A stretch of DNA of 64,000 nt from Argyresthia goedartella (GCA_949825045.1 OX463820.1:9498501-9562500), one strand, 5' to 3'; counted from the stretch's first letter, positions 42,534 through 55,112 are shown. Translations and numbers: made by a program. The notes: a model not told the origin generated them from the sequence alone.

Positions 42534-43748
42534 TCATGATAATAATGTAACCCAATACGTCCCTGTCTTGATTTCAATACAGATGAAAGGTTTCTAAATA
42601 ATTGATTAGCTTTGCTAAGACAGTGCAAGGTCGGTCGGCTCTGCGCCGGTCGAATGAATAACTTTGCATTATTCTAATTGCTACAACCCGAACATTAGTA
42701 AGACATGGAACGATATCCACTTTAACTGGAAATCTGCTAGCGATTCTCAATGCATCTAAACTAGCAAGCTAGCAACGAGATCTTGCAATGACGTGGGTTC
42801 AGCTTTTTTCAGGAATTAATTTTACCACAAATAAAACATAAACATGTTTTAAACAATCAGTAACCCTACCACCATAATAGGTCGACAGAAATTTTGAAAA
42901 AAAAAACAAAAATGTCACAAAACTTTTGTGTTATACTTATTAAGACGCAACATTTTTTTCCGATAAACCTAAAGGGGGGGGAATAATGTAAAATTGTAAA
43001 TAGCAAATTTACTATGTTACCAAACAGACTCGCGTGGTCTATACCTCACGGAGCCACTAGTTCATCAAAGAAAAAAATAAAATAACGTCACGCTTTTTCT
43101 CATACGGAATGGCAGCAGCACAGTTGGTCCCAGATTACGCTGGTCATTCATCAATACTCCATTTTGCTTGACAGGGTGCTACCCCAACGCCGCAGCTATG
43201 GAGAATTGGAGTGATAAATCTGTCTTCAAAACCTTTTTCATGGCCGTTAGAATATCGGTAAAAGATGTTTTTACCAAAATAAATGTTACTATTCGTCTGC
43301 TCTAATCGCGTTTCCAATAAAACTATTTGCTGCAGTCAGCTGACGCCTAAGCACAACTTTCTTATCAAGAAAACAACACTTTTCATAAGAGACGCTTCTG
43401 CCTTGTGTCATCTGGGGTGAGCGGTTTTGTGATTGTGAACTACGAACAATGGATGCGGTAGTCGATTAATAGCTCTGTTGACAGATAAAGGCCCAGTTTT
43501 ACAAAATATATATCGGTCAAATAATTTTTAGGATTCCGTTCTTTAACAAGTAAAAACGGAACGATCGAATCGATTAAATTGAAATTTGGTACACTTATAT
43601 GGACCCAAACACGAACGTATTATGTAAGCAAATACATTTTGAATTGGAGGCGGAATTTTGGGGGGAAATCAGAAAATTTTAAAAAAGTTTTTCAAACTAT
43701 ATCTTTTGAGATGTCAAATGAAAGGGCTTGTTGCGTAAATTTCTTTTT
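42534..43748. other. Unassigned DNA with one SINE tail
   Basis: 43075-43205 is a minus-strand copy of the common SINE tail (GTCACGCTTTTTCTCATACG, CTCCATTTTGCTTGACAGGG). The rest has no recognised element. Confidence 0.5.
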
Positions 43749-44150
43749 TAGGGTTCCGTACCCAACGGGTAAGAACGGAACCCTATTACTAAGACTTCGC
43801 TGTCCGTCCGTCTGTCACCAGGCTGTATCTCAAGAACCTAGCTAGCTAGAGAGTTGAAATTTTCATAGATTATGTATTTCTGTTGCCGCTATAACAACAA
43901 ATACTAAAAAACAGGATAAAATAAATATTTAAGGGGGCTCCCATACAACAATTCTTTCAATACCACATACAAACTTATGGATGCACCTGGTTACGTACAT
44001 GGAGTGTGAAAGTAACCGCACCAATAACTTTGTAAACAATATTTTGCTGTGTAAAATCCAAACTATTCACTCCACACCATCGCTTCCATTGAACGGTGGT
44101 ACGGAACCCTTCGTGCGCGATTTAGACTCGCACTTGACCGTTTTTTTTTG
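43749..44150 (-). repeat. GGTTCCGTACC repeat element, copy 2
   Basis: This copy is nearly identical to the one at 62355-62757 but in the opposite orientation. It has GGGTTCCGTACC near both ends in inverted orientation, a GACGGACGG block, and GAGATACAGCCTGGTGACAG. A 60-codon frame across it (MHLVTYMECESNRTNNFVNN) is shared with copy 3, but that reflects recent duplication rather than a proven gene. Confidence 0.85.
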
Positions 44151-44222
44151 TATATTTTCATAAATCTAAAACGCTAAGTAAAACATAATAATAAGAAAAT
44201 AGGAAAAACACCATCTCATCGT

Positions 44223-44490
44223 AACTACTGAACCTTAAATTCTAAAAAAATAACATAATAAAGGCCTTTACATAAATATAATATTTATATATAATATTTA
44301 ATATTATATATAAATATTATATATAATGATAAATATTATATTTATTAATATAAATTATTAATAAATAATTAAATAATTAAATTTAAATATAATTAAAAAT
44401 ATATTTTTAATTCTATTTATTATAATAAATATACTATTTATGTAAAGACCTTTATTATGTTATTTTTTTTTAATTTTAGGTTCAGTAGTT
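44223..44490. mobile_element. AT-rich fold-back MITE
   Basis: The arms 44223-44278 and 44435-44490 (AACTACTGAACC, AATAACATAATAAAGG) are inverted repeats of about 56 bp with few mismatches. The ~155-bp centre is almost pure A/T with nested ATATTTATA palindromes. Confidence 0.82.
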
Positions 44491-47400
44491 TTAGGAAAAA
44501 TAATGGGTAATGGATGGTTAAAATAGAGAATGCACAATTGGATTGGATTGGAGAACTCTTACTAGAGATAAACTCGCCTATGTATACTATTTTAATGTAA
44601 ATCCTGTTATTTTAATTGTAAGTTTGCATTTTTTTAAGAATTATGATTTGGGGTGGCATATCTGTTTTTTTTTGTTTTCTAATCATATCGCATGACAGGT
44701 TTCATGAAAGTTGCAAGGATCTTAAATATTTTTTCTTCATAAAGCTGAAATGCTAAACTTAGCATAATTTAAATTTAATTTAAAAAATAATATAAGAAAA
44801 TAGCGAAAAAAAATAACATTCCCCTCCCCCCTATTATTTTTTGAAACTACTGACCTCAAAATAAAAATAAACGTAATATATGTATTTACCTAAACATTAA
44901 TAGAAAAATAATAATAAATATATGGTTTAAACAAGGGGAGCACAATTGGGTGTTTAAGCAAATACTTAAAAAATATATTTCAAACTGTATTGTGTGATAT
45001 TGTCTGTCAATTGCTAGAATTTCAAATACTTTTTTCATAAACCTGAAATGATAACCTAAATTATTATTTACGGAAATAGGCAAAAATTACCTCCCCTACC
45101 CCTTGCACCTGTGTGTAAAATAGTCTCATCCCCCTAACCGTAAAATAGGCTTTCCACTTTGTTGGGAAAACTATAATAGATACGATAGAAATGTCAAAGG
45201 AAAAATAACCCAAAAAGATATATAATACTTTCATGAACTTCTTTTATCTGAGGTCAATAGTTTTAGCGTACGAGCCGCAAAGTCTACTTAAACATGCGTT
45301 GTGGATGGCATTCTACCCCGGAAGAAATCGGAAAAAAAAGTGGAATAATTCCGGGAAATAATGCAGTTTGGGTAGAAACGTTTAAACTACATGAAGGAAT
45401 CACCTCTAGACAACAAAATAGTACAACAATTTAATCACCGTACATTTACTGGAAAAAAAAATAACTTGATAACTGTTTTAGTCACTATGTTCGATTCCAA
45501 ATCGATATTCGATCGATGGTTTCTGAACGGTCATTTTAATTTGACGTTAGCTGTCAATCTGGCAGTTTTGACAACTGACATTCGAAAACACAACCTCGCA
45601 ATGAAAACGCGTGTTGATTAGGTTGTTGAAATTAAATCAAGAGGCATCTGGAATGTATTCGGGATTCCCTCAGGATTATTAATATAGCTGAGTGTGCCGT
45701 TGTCTCTCGAACCAGATAAAGTTCGGATTTTCTTGCCCGATTCGTATTTACCACGTAGAAACATAACCTGTGTTGGACCACTGTGCTCATTGACGCTGGC
45801 CCGCCAGTCATACCTGGTTTGTTGAAGAACCTGTCCACCAAGAAGAGCCTAGGGCGCGCCCGGGCCTTGCAGAGAGACAGGAGGTTGACGGGACCGAAGC
45901 ACAGACCAGGTTAGATCTACCCCACATAACTTTAGCTCGGTGAATCGCCGACGTTCATCACTTCTTGGCACCTGATCGTCACGCTACCTCGTAGCTGATG
46001 GGCCCCTACGAGGTCATTAGGTGCTGAGAAGCCTGAACACACTATCATTATCAATATCAGTGTCAACATTCCCGCACCTATGTCGAAAAATTCCACATCG
46101 TGCCTTTGTCCTTGTGATGTTGACGGCTGCTGATCAACATCTGTTGGGGTGTTCAGCAAATTCCAATTATATAGGTATGAAATATATACGAAACGGTTCC
46201 AAAACCCTTTCCGCCAGACAACTGCGTCAATATTTTTTATAATACTCGACATGAAGGCTTTTTTTTGCAATTAAAACGACGAAAAACGTTTTACCCGCAT
46301 ACATTTTGTGTTTTTCCCCGGAAATCATCCTGAATTTGGAATTATCCCGTAGAATTATTCCGTGGAATTATTCCGCGACCCATCTCTTTTGTGGCCGTTA
46401 CCTGAACACGTTAAGCGATGTGTTTTTGTCACTTTTAGGGTTCCGTACCACATAGCGAAAAAACATGTACCTTTTTAGGATCACTTCGTTGTCCTTCTAT
46501 ATATCTGTTCGATAGTCCATCAATTTTTATTTTTCCTCTCTTAGATCCCTTTTCTCAGGAACAAGTCAAGGTATCACGTTGAAATTGATATCAATTACGC
46601 ATGTGTACGGAACCATAGAACTGTGAAAAAATCAAACTTCTAAGTCAACGCAATCAAAAGATGTATATTGCAATATTGCCGCATATTTCGACGCTATTTA
46701 GGGAATCTAAATATATCCTACAGGATACTGTCCATGGACGTAGAATCAAAAAAAAACAAAAACTGTAAATTTGTAGTTACATGACGAAAAAAAAAACGCA
46801 CACTTTTTTTTAAATGGTTGTGGTTCGTAATCGATTATTAAAGCGTCAATAAAAATACACACCTTGTGAAAATGACAGCTGCCTGCCTTATAAAAATGCC
46901 CGCAAATAAACAGGCGGAAGAACGCACGGACGAACGGAATGACGGACGGACGGATGGTCAGCGGAGGCTTAGTATTAGGGTCCCATTGGACTCCTTTCAG
47001 CTTAGGAAGCTTATTATAGTTGACCCAAAAAAGTGAAAAAACCGGTAACGGGGACACATTTTAAGATAAGGGGCGTGAAGCATGAGGTGGGGGGAGGCTA
47101 GAGTTATGTTATTTTCACACAACACCCAAAGGTATCATGAGACGCGAGATTCAAAGTTTTAGTAACACGTTCGCTGCGGAGTCAAAAAAGTATTTTTTTC
47201 GGTAGTGCATTAATAGGTTGAAACGACTGTTTCGTTATAATCACCCCGGTGAGTTACTAGGTGGTAAAGATCCTGCAGTACATTGTTTGTTTAATTTTTG
47301 GTTATTATCAATGTATGGGAATTGACTGCGTTATCCCCCTGAGCCTTATAAGCAGAGAGAATTATTAAAAAAAATAGTATCTACAATTAAGTGTATTTTT

Positions 47401-48299
47401 ATTTTTTACTAATTGTCCCAATTTCCGGATAAGGTTCGGAAATTGTGACACAGAAATAAATAGACTTATGTATAAATAAATCTAAATTTTAACTAAAAAA
47501 TAGCGGGTTATATCTTAAATTACATTTTTATGTATAAAGACAGAGTTAATTATCTGCATCATTATGACGTACATAATTAAATATTGTTTACAAGTTGTTA
47601 TTCAAAGCACGTAGCTCACCTAACTTCGCACCTAAGCTCGCAACTGTTCTGACGAAACCAAATGCCTCCTCCAAAACTATTCCCAACCCTCCACGCAGTA
47701 GCACACGTTATTTATCTGCGCCTCTCTGATCGCTCGTTAGTGATAATGTCAGGCGACATCTTGCGTCGGCGCGACCTATCCTCGATACGATAACACCGCC
47801 ACTTTCTTTTGTTTCATTCGAGAAAAATACAAATCGAACGCGCCGAGTGTCTTTTGTTTCGTCTCGCACAGTTGGTTCGACTGGCCATGAGCACGTTCCG
47901 CTTTTGTTTTGTAGAAATATGAAAGTTTTTCTCTTTTTGAATGGTCGAGGGAGATGCTTCGATAAGCCTTTTGGATACGAATGTAGAAGAATGGTATTGT
48001 GAAACACGGTTTTCTAGTTAACTGTGCATCTAGGTATGAATTGCTTATATTTATGAACTTTATTATCAACGGACGGACGGATACCCCGTCTTGAAATTCC
48101 GTACCTTATAGAAATCAAAGTGATATGACTGTAATGTAAAAATTACTTCTGTGTTTTCGAGACAACGTAGTATATATTGCAACTAATCCTTTACCTTTAA
48201 AATCGGTAAAGGACTAATAGTACTACAACTCTGCTATCCTACCTACCAACCTAGTTAACTGTTCAAGAATCTAATTCAAGCTGAAGCTAAGTAAAGCGA
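44491..48299. other. Unassigned DNA, few recognisable pieces
   Basis: 44560-44590 resembles part of the GGAAG-type LINE 3' end. 46437-46640 and 46900-46990 carry GGTTCCGTACC and GACGGACGGACGG words of a related repeat. Minus-strand frames at 45632-45841 and 45932-46270 (112 codons, SQGQRHDVEFFDIGAGMLTL with a hydrophobic run) may be TE remnants. None can be assigned. Confidence 0.4.
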
Positions 48300-49300
48300 G
48301 GTGGAGTGTCTGAACAAAGTGAAGTGCAGTGTTCGGTTCACACTCTAACATCAAATTCGGTTATTAGGCGCGCAAAGTTTGATCAGTTCGCGAAGTGACC
48401 CCGACTCGGCCGCCGGGGGTCATCGATCCGCCGCGACTTTCATAAACTGAGCCACCCACTTTCAAAACTGAAAAAACTGTTCGCAACTCGCTTCAAAACT
48501 AAGTCTTCCTAATCACGCGGCGCGAACTTCGCCCAAGTTTTTTCCAAGTTCAGTTAAAGTTCATCGATGCGGGATCGTTCACCCTGGTAGGGACACTTGC
48601 ATACGACTCCGGCCATCTTCAGGGCATTGAAACAAAATGTGGAGCAAGGTTGGCCGAGATTACTTTCGTCGAGAACTTTTTGCGGATCGATAAGGAAGTT
48701 AAAAGTTTATTACCCGCCGCCGCGACACGGAGTCGTAAAGCGAGCCCGAACTTTGTCTACGCGCCGCCCGCCCTGCCGCGCCGCCCAGCGGTTGCACCTC
48801 ATGCGGACGAGCTTTTAATTAAACCTTCTTTTATACAGCAAACTGTTGCCACCAACAGAAATGTTGCCGATCGCCATCTTAAAAGCGGCCTCTCATACAT
48901 CCACCTTAATGGTACGAAGAGAGTATTTACTTTACATAACGTGGCCCGTAACTAACGAGCGAGGATACCTGCTCAGCATTCGTATTCACAAAAGGTTTTT
49001 CTACCTACGCTGGCGGCGGGCGTAAAATAGGAGGCGAGCCGGGAAGGAGGCGAGGAGAAAATAAAATAAGACGGCTGCCAGCGGATGCGAGGCGAGGAGT
49101 CGGCGAAAAAAGTATGAGGAAAAGGAGGCTTTAATGGTGTGGCGCAGGTGAAGTGGGCGGGGCGGCGGCGAGGCGCGCGCTCATTGGCGGGCTCCGCCTA
49201 GCGGCGCGCACGCCCCCCCCTGCCCCCCCCTCCTCGCCCCGCGGCGCCCGCGGCCAGCGGCTATCTCCGAGCGACCACCCACCCCCCGCAACCTCCAGCT
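48300..49300 (+). promoter_or_regulatory. CpG/GC-rich island, candidate promoter region
   Basis: GC content rises sharply over this kilobase, most strongly at 49000-49270. That part holds Sp1-like GGGCGGGG, an inverted CCAAT (CATTGGCGGGC) and C-runs, all unusual in this AT-rich window. An open frame at 48650-48952 (AEITFVENFLRIDKEVKSLL, RRPAVAPHADELLIKPSF) lies inside but has no family. The block ends just before a short ATG segment with a splice donor. Insect promoters need not be CpG-rich, so this is suggestive only. Confidence 0.4.
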
Positions 49301-49353
49301 ATGCCTGTGTCGGGAATTAGTTTGCCAACTCTCTGTCTATGGCGGCTCGAGCT
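49301..49353 (+). CDS. Candidate first coding exon ending at a GTAAGT donor
   Basis: Two ATGs are available: 49301 (ATGCCTGTGTCG...) and 49339 (CTATGGCGGCTCGAGCT, giving MAARA). Both frames are open to 49353, where a perfect donor GTAAGT (49354-49359) follows. The location at the edge of a GC-rich island fits a first exon of a plus-strand gene whose next exon lies beyond the window or is not recognisable. The coding part is too short to identify. The first ATG frame would reach a stop immediately in the intron (CTGTAA), consistent with splicing being needed. Confidence 0.35.
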
Positions 49354-49359
49354 GTAAGT

Positions 49360-50456
49360 ATGGACGACCGGCTGAATAATCGATAAAGGTGTTTATTGAA
49401 AACGGGTAAGGACGGAGGTCTTTATTGCTTCTTTATTATTAAACCCGACGAACTGTATTTTGCTCGAGTGAGTGACGGGGATGAAGCTATTGTCTCCTTC
49501 GCTAATGTTCATCGAAATTGTTTTAGTTTTGCTTTCACTTGGATAGCAATATGAATAAGTGTAAGAGAATGTTTATAGTCTATACGTTTGCTGTCTAGGC
49601 TACCAGGCTTTACAGTCGCTCCTCACATGCCTCATTTTACGAGCTTCTTAAGATGGAACAGACCTATTATATGCCCCCGAGAGAGAAGTCCAAAATACTT
49701 TAATAACTTTAGTTTGGCAAGTTAGAACACCCATACCACAGATCCATACACCCAAACGATTAGGAATGAGGGCCCTCGGTGATACAAGGCAGGTGTAATA
49801 CATACTTTAATATATGGGTGAATCGAATAACCAAATAACAATCCCACAATCACGTTAACAGAACAGGATGGCATCAAGTGAAGAGAAGAAGAACTGGTGA
49901 CAAGTTGTAAGACAGCCCGACCCACGTAATTCCGTTTCTTAGGGCGACTTGCACCAAACTTTTGATAGCAAAACAGTTCAAACACAATTTAGGTCATTAG
50001 GTCAAAACAGCCTTTTGTAAAGCAAAGCAAGAAAAATAATGAGTATTAATTATGTTGGTTGATTTACTAGCTTGTTAATCATGAGCATGTTATTCACTAA
50101 CGTTTTAATGTTTTTGATTATTTTTGCCCGATAGAAAAGTCTCCTGAAATTATCACAAAATCTGTTTATCCCAACAATTTTTGTACCATTTCTCACCGCA
50201 TTTAAATTTATTTTAATAAATGTAGCCATTAATGTCCCCACCGAGGAGCACAGGCCGTTACCCGGGAACGAGTAAGTTGCTTTGTTCTCTTTACATCGAC
50301 TATCAGCCTTTTATAACATCTGAATAACTATTCCTCTAAAAGTAAGCTAAAAATGATGTATTGTAAGTTCCGCTGCCGCGGTGCCCAGCTGAAACCCTTT
50401 GGCTTTCTTTTAGAGGAAAAGGATTCAAATTTTAAAAAGGGCTCTTCACCGATCTA
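49360..50456. other. Unassigned DNA (putative intron)
   Basis: No gene is recognised. The 87-codon minus-strand frame at 49722-49985 has no motif. Confidence 0.4.
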
Positions 50457-50724
50457 TACAATGTAACATTTAATTAGCTGACCATATTTTGGGGATTGAT
50501 AGCACCGATCATTATGAAAAACTTTCCCAAAGAAACATATGGGCGCAAATGAAAAATATGTTTCGTCCTTCAGTACATTGACCCCATCAGCTGATTAAAA
50601 GTTACTATGGGAGACCCAAAAAATTATTTCGTTTACGACCATATGTTTCTTGGGGAAAGTTGTTCATAATAATGGGTACTATCATTCCCCAAAATATGGT
50701 CAGTTAATTAAATGTCACCTTGTA
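50457..50724. mobile_element. Fold-back MITE (GACCATATTTTGG family), copy 3, best preserved
   Basis: TA (50455-50456 and 50725-50726) flanks a 268-bp element. The ends are TACAATGTAACATTTAATTA and, from the right, TACAAGGTGACATTTAATTA. The arms of about 100 bp include GAAACATATG and ACTATCATTCCCCAAAATAT-complementary words. Confidence 0.86.
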
Positions 50725-50726
50725 TA

Positions 50727-51052
50727 GGACGAAGAGATAATTTAATATATTTTGTAAGGTTTTTTGATTAAATAAATATCAAGTACATTCAAAACTTGTG
50801 AGAAGTTGTAAAATAAATATATTTTGTGATAACTTCGGGAAACTGTTGAGCAAATAATATCTAATTACGTTTATATAGCATATAATATCGTTTAAAGAAA
50901 CAATTGCTTTAAAACTCCTTTTTTGCGTAAATTGAGATGTAAAAAGGCTGTTTTTGGCCTACTGCTGTGCTTTAAGGACAACAGGGTCAAGTTACGTAGT
51001 CAAGCACGGCAAGGTCATAATCTGTCAGCCAGGTTCCCCCTTAACATAACCT
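50727..51052. other. Unassigned AT-rich DNA
   Basis: Nothing is recognised. Confidence 0.5.
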
Positions 51053-51312
51053 TATAATAATAATAATAATACTACCTTGGACACTATTTACACACATCGA
51101 TCTAGCCCCAAACTAGGATTCCCTGTATCTTGGGTACTAGACAACGATACACATACTTATATAGATAAATATTATACTTAGATAGATAAACAACCATGAC
51201 TAGGATACAAACATCCGTTCTCATCAAACTAATATTTTCCCCCACCGGGACTCGAACCCGGGACCCTTGGCTTCGTAGGCAGGGTTACTGCTGACTCGGC
51301 CATTCGGGTCGT
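51053..51312 (-). mobile_element. tRNA-derived SINE, head type A, copy 3
   Basis: This has a (TAA)n end at 51053-51070, the type A body, an intact B box (GGGTTCGAGTCCCGG on the minus strand) and the A-box region CCGAATGGCCGAGTC. It is very close to the copy at 5992. Confidence 0.88.
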
Positions 51313-52997
51313 CCTTACTTGTTGTGTTGTTACATAACCCTGTTGTATTAAAGTTGTGTTTAAACTGTATTCGCTGTCAAATATCTGGTGTAAGCTAACC
51401 TCACTGTTATATAAGATTATTGAGCTAAAATTTGGAATAATTATGTTAGTTCGGTGACAATACATTATTATGATACCATCGAGCTGACCTGATGATGGAG
51501 CAGGATGGTGGTCGCAGTATACTTACTGTAGTAGTTGATGGATTAGTGAGACTATTGAGCTGATCTGATGATGAAGGTGAATTGCGGAATTCTTATCGGC
51601 TACTAGTAAACCCTTCGAGTTTGGATTCGTTTGACTTGTTTTAACGTGACATATACATTGCTCTTAGTAGTGAGGAAATAGAGCTGTACTGATGATGGAA
51701 TTGGATGGTGGTCACAGCAACTCTTTAATTAAAATAACGCAATCCTACCGAGTTTAGGTTCGTTAGAATCGGTCTCGGTGAGTAGTTACTAAGCGTGTTT
51801 TAAAGTTTTTAACATGGTGATTAGATAAGCCGTTTATTAGATATTACGAAATATTTCATACAATAGTTTGTGTTTACATTATTAGTATCTCTTATTTTTA
51901 AATTCCTACCCTACTTTTATTTCTTGGTGGTTATTGTTGTTATATTATATACATTTATTTTATTATTGTGGTTGTTTGTATGTCATTTGTTGAATAAGGA
52001 ATAGATGTTAAAGTGCGCTTGCAACAATTTTGTCAGCCGCGCGTTTCCCGCGGTGCAGCCGCGCGTTTCCCGCGGTGCAGCCGCGCGGCTGTCATTAGGG
52101 GGTGAACAAGCGCCAATGGCCTCAAGGCTCAAGCATTAGACAAAGAAAACTGCAATGCGTCGGAGCTGACTGACCGCGGCTCCACGAGTCGAAAAAATTG
52201 ATTAAAATAATAATGAACTCGTTCACTTAATAAAAATAAAAATAAACGTAGACGTTTTTTGAAAAAAAAAAAGCTTTTTAGTTTCCTATAGAAAACTGAT
52301 TTCGTCTCCTAGCAGATTTCCATTTAGGAAAATAATGCATCAGGAAGAAAGGTTTTTATATTGTAAGTATAGGTTTTCTCATAAACACACTTTTCTCCCA
52401 ACTATTATGGCCTAGAATTTAAGCTACGGATGCGTTATTGTGGTTTGCTTAAGCCTTAATATGGAAATCAGCCCTTTCTCAGCCGCGCGGAAGTCGCGCA
52501 GAATAGTGTAAAGTGAAAATTGTCACCTGTCATTCAAACTGAATGCTTCATTGACGCTCGCTCAAATAAAACTGTTAATGACCTTTTTCCTTCAAATATT
52601 TACACAATTCATTATTGTTTTGGCCCATTTTACCACATTTATTACCACCGTTTTTCTTCACCTATGGATTCATATAAACTCGTAGGTGTAAACAATTAAG
52701 CTATCCCCTAATTGTATAGCTCTCATTGTTTAATTGTTTGTAACAATCACAAGTCACCTAATGACGGAGCAGCAATGAAGACCATGATGAGTGATCACTT
52801 ATTCCTTAATCACCTTAGGTGGCTTATAAGACAGTATGATACATTTATGAACAAAACAATGACTAAATTATAAAATGAGGAAATGCTAGATAACGAATCA
52901 TGACAACATTTTCAGACTCTTGCGTGTTTTTTAATGAATTATTGGATTGTCTATTAGACATTTAAAACACAGCAGTCCGCTAATATGGTACTTATTA
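51313..52997. other. Unassigned DNA with a GC-rich minisatellite
   Basis: 51480-51730 repeats a 'GAGCTGA(C/T)CTGATGATG' motif three times at irregular spacing. 52034-52088 is a 22-bp tandem repeat (CAGCCGCGCGTTTCCCGCGG..., 2.5 units). No gene is recognised. Confidence 0.5.
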
Positions 52998-53360
52998 TTG
53001 ACCGAGCGAGCGAAGCGTCTTTCGAAGCGTCTTCTTTTCAGGATTGGGCAAAATGCTTTCGTATGTCCGGATGTGTGTTCGGATGTTCTCCTCGACAGCC
53101 CGCATTTCTCAACTGATTATCGTGTTTTTTTGTAAGCAGTTTCAATAATTAAATAGCTTTTTTTGCCGTGTCAGTTTTTGGAAAATTTTCAAAATGGCGG
53201 AGATGTGGGGATTTTTAAAATTCAAAAAACCACTATAGACTAAACAGCTAGATGGACTTAACAAATGAGGTCGTTGGATTTGTAGAGACAATGAGAGTAC
53301 AGCCTACAAAGTTTTAGTGAAAATTGAATAGGTTGGGTTTAAGACTGCAAAATGTAGTTT
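52998..53360 (+). repeat. GAGCGAGCGAAGCGTC repeat, copy 2
   Basis: CGAGCGAGCGAAGCGTCTTT, GGGCAAAATGCTTTCGTATG, CAAAATGGCGGAGATGTGGG and GTCGTTGGATTTGTAGAGA align with 54305-55100. The class is unknown and there is no convincing protein. Confidence 0.65.
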
Positions 53361-53663
53361 TCTTCCAACTACGCAGCAATTCTATCATAACTGCACTATA
53401 TAAGCAGCACAAAGCGACACTTTTAATGATTGTAATTATTTGTCTATTAATTTTAATAATTAAACTATTTTAATTTGTCTTCAATTTTATTTTTAACCTA
53501 CTTCCCTTACAGTAGTTGAAAGAAAAAGAGATGATGCACCTCGCATTAAGTAAATTATATTGCACTCGTGCCTTTTAGAGCCCTCGCTAGCGCTCTGGCT
53601 CCAAATAAGCACTCGATGCAATAATACATTACTTTATGCTTGATGCAACAATCAACTATTACA

Positions 53664-53785
53664 AAGTTATTGGTGCGGCTACTTTAATACTCCATGTACG
53701 TAACCAGGTGCATTTATTACTTTATATGTAGTATTAAAAGAATGTGTCACTCGCAAGGTCTACAGCTCACAGAGCCATTAGTTCT
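53664..53785 (+). repeat. 'Cells-of-140' repeat module, copy 2
   Basis: TTATTGGTGCGGCTACTTTA, CGTAACCAGGTGCATTTATT and AGGTCTACAGCTCACAGAGC match 17259-17395 (inverted) and 55113-55253. Confidence 0.68.
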
Positions 53786-53885
53786 TATAATATGTTTTAT
53801 AATTTGGGTTAATTTATATTTAAACTTATTATATCACAGTTTATTCCTAACTTTAATATATATATATAAATATCTACCATTACAG

Positions 53886-54062
53886 GCAAAGTCAAAGTCA
53901 AAGTCAAAGTACTTTATTACTGTAGATATTTACATATACTTATTTTTTGCCTCTTCTCTACATTGGACCACTGTGGGAGAGGTAGGGCGTAGAAACTCCC
54001 ACAGATTGATTTTTAGATCTCTTAAAAATAGGTTGTGCTTAACTAATACAAATATGAAAAAA
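53886..54062 (-). mobile_element. LINE 3' UTR fragment (LPFEQFKKHVK family)
   Basis: This is 3' UTR only: GTCAAAGTCAAAGTACTTTA at its end is a (CTTTGA)n-type tail on the minus strand, followed by ACTGTAGATATTTACATATA and GACCACTGTGGGAGAGG. There is no coding part. Confidence 0.8.
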
Positions 54063-54304
54063 ACCTAATGCGGTAAATACATAAAAATATTACTACTGTG
54101 ATCTACTTATAATACCAATCTAATAATCTTAACCAAAATAATGCAGAAGGTAAGGCATTCCGTACAAGCTTACAACAATTTCAAAACTGAGCAAAAGCTT
54201 GCGACCACTACCGCCATCTATCTACATTTAATTTCCAATATTAATAGCTGGAATAAGCGCGGTTCGGTGGTGCTTTGGGTAAATATTTTAGCTTGTAAGT
54301 AATT

Positions 54305-55100
54305 TTATTTTGGCCCGAGCGAGGGCGAAGCGCGATGAAGCGTTTTCGTGCCAGCTTGGGCAAAAATGCTTTCGTATGTCGGTCCGGCTGTTCTCTCTAC
54401 AGGGTCGCATTCGCAACAGATTCTCGTGAAATTTTGTGAGGAGGTTCGACAATTATATCGATAATTATTTTTCGTTTTTGTTGATTCGGTTTTTCGAAAT
54501 ATCTCAAAATGGCGGACATATGACGGTTGGAAATATTAAAAAAAAATAGATATTCCCAAACGGCTTGATGGCTTGACGATGACACCTGATTTGTAAACCA
54601 ATGAGTTGTCGTTGGATTTGTGAAGATCGTTAGAGTGACATAGGTGATATAGTTTTGGTGAAAGTCAAGTCAAATCAAAGTTCTTTATTACTGTAGATAT
54701 TTATATATACTTAGCAAACGTAAGAGTGTGGGAGAAGTAGGGCGTAGAAACTCCCACAGATTTTTTTTGATCTCTTTTAAAAATTGGTTGTGCCTACCTA
54801 ACTAATACAAATATGACGATATTAATTATTATGATTAATAAGCAGGAAAACATAATTACAAAATTATTAACAGCAAGGTCTGTTTTGAGCTAGATTAACC
54901 CCATACAGCCCCATAATTCAAGTAATCTTGAACATTCTAATATCCCTTTTTCGACAAAGTCGCTTTAACATGCTTTTTAAATTGCTCAAATGGCAATTTC
55001 AAATCTCCAGAGGTATCTTATTGTAGTAGAGAATGCACTGACCCTTGAATGAATTGCTAACCCTCGCGAGTAAAAGTTAATGGGTTGATTTTAGATCGCA
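54305..55100 (+). repeat. GAGCGAGCGAAGCGTC repeat, copy 3, split by a LINE tail
   Basis: The left part 54305-54662 (CGAGCGAGGGCGAAGCGCG, CAAAATGGCGGACATATG, TATAGTTTTGGTGAAAG) and the right part 55079-55110 (TTAATGGGTTGATTTTAGAT) align with copy 2 on either side of the LINE insertion at 54663-55078. Confidence 0.65.
54663..55078 (-). mobile_element. LINE 3' end with RT C-terminus, nested insertion
   Basis: On the minus strand this reads LARVSNSFKGQCILYYNKIP LE, then, after a 1-bp deletion, the LPFEQFKKHVKATL region with one TAG stop, and the 3' UTR ending AATAAAGAACTTTGATTTGA. It is longer at the 5' side than the 32157 copy and lies within the repeat of the preceding entry. Confidence 0.83.
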
Positions 55101-55112
55101 AAAAGTAGTTTT

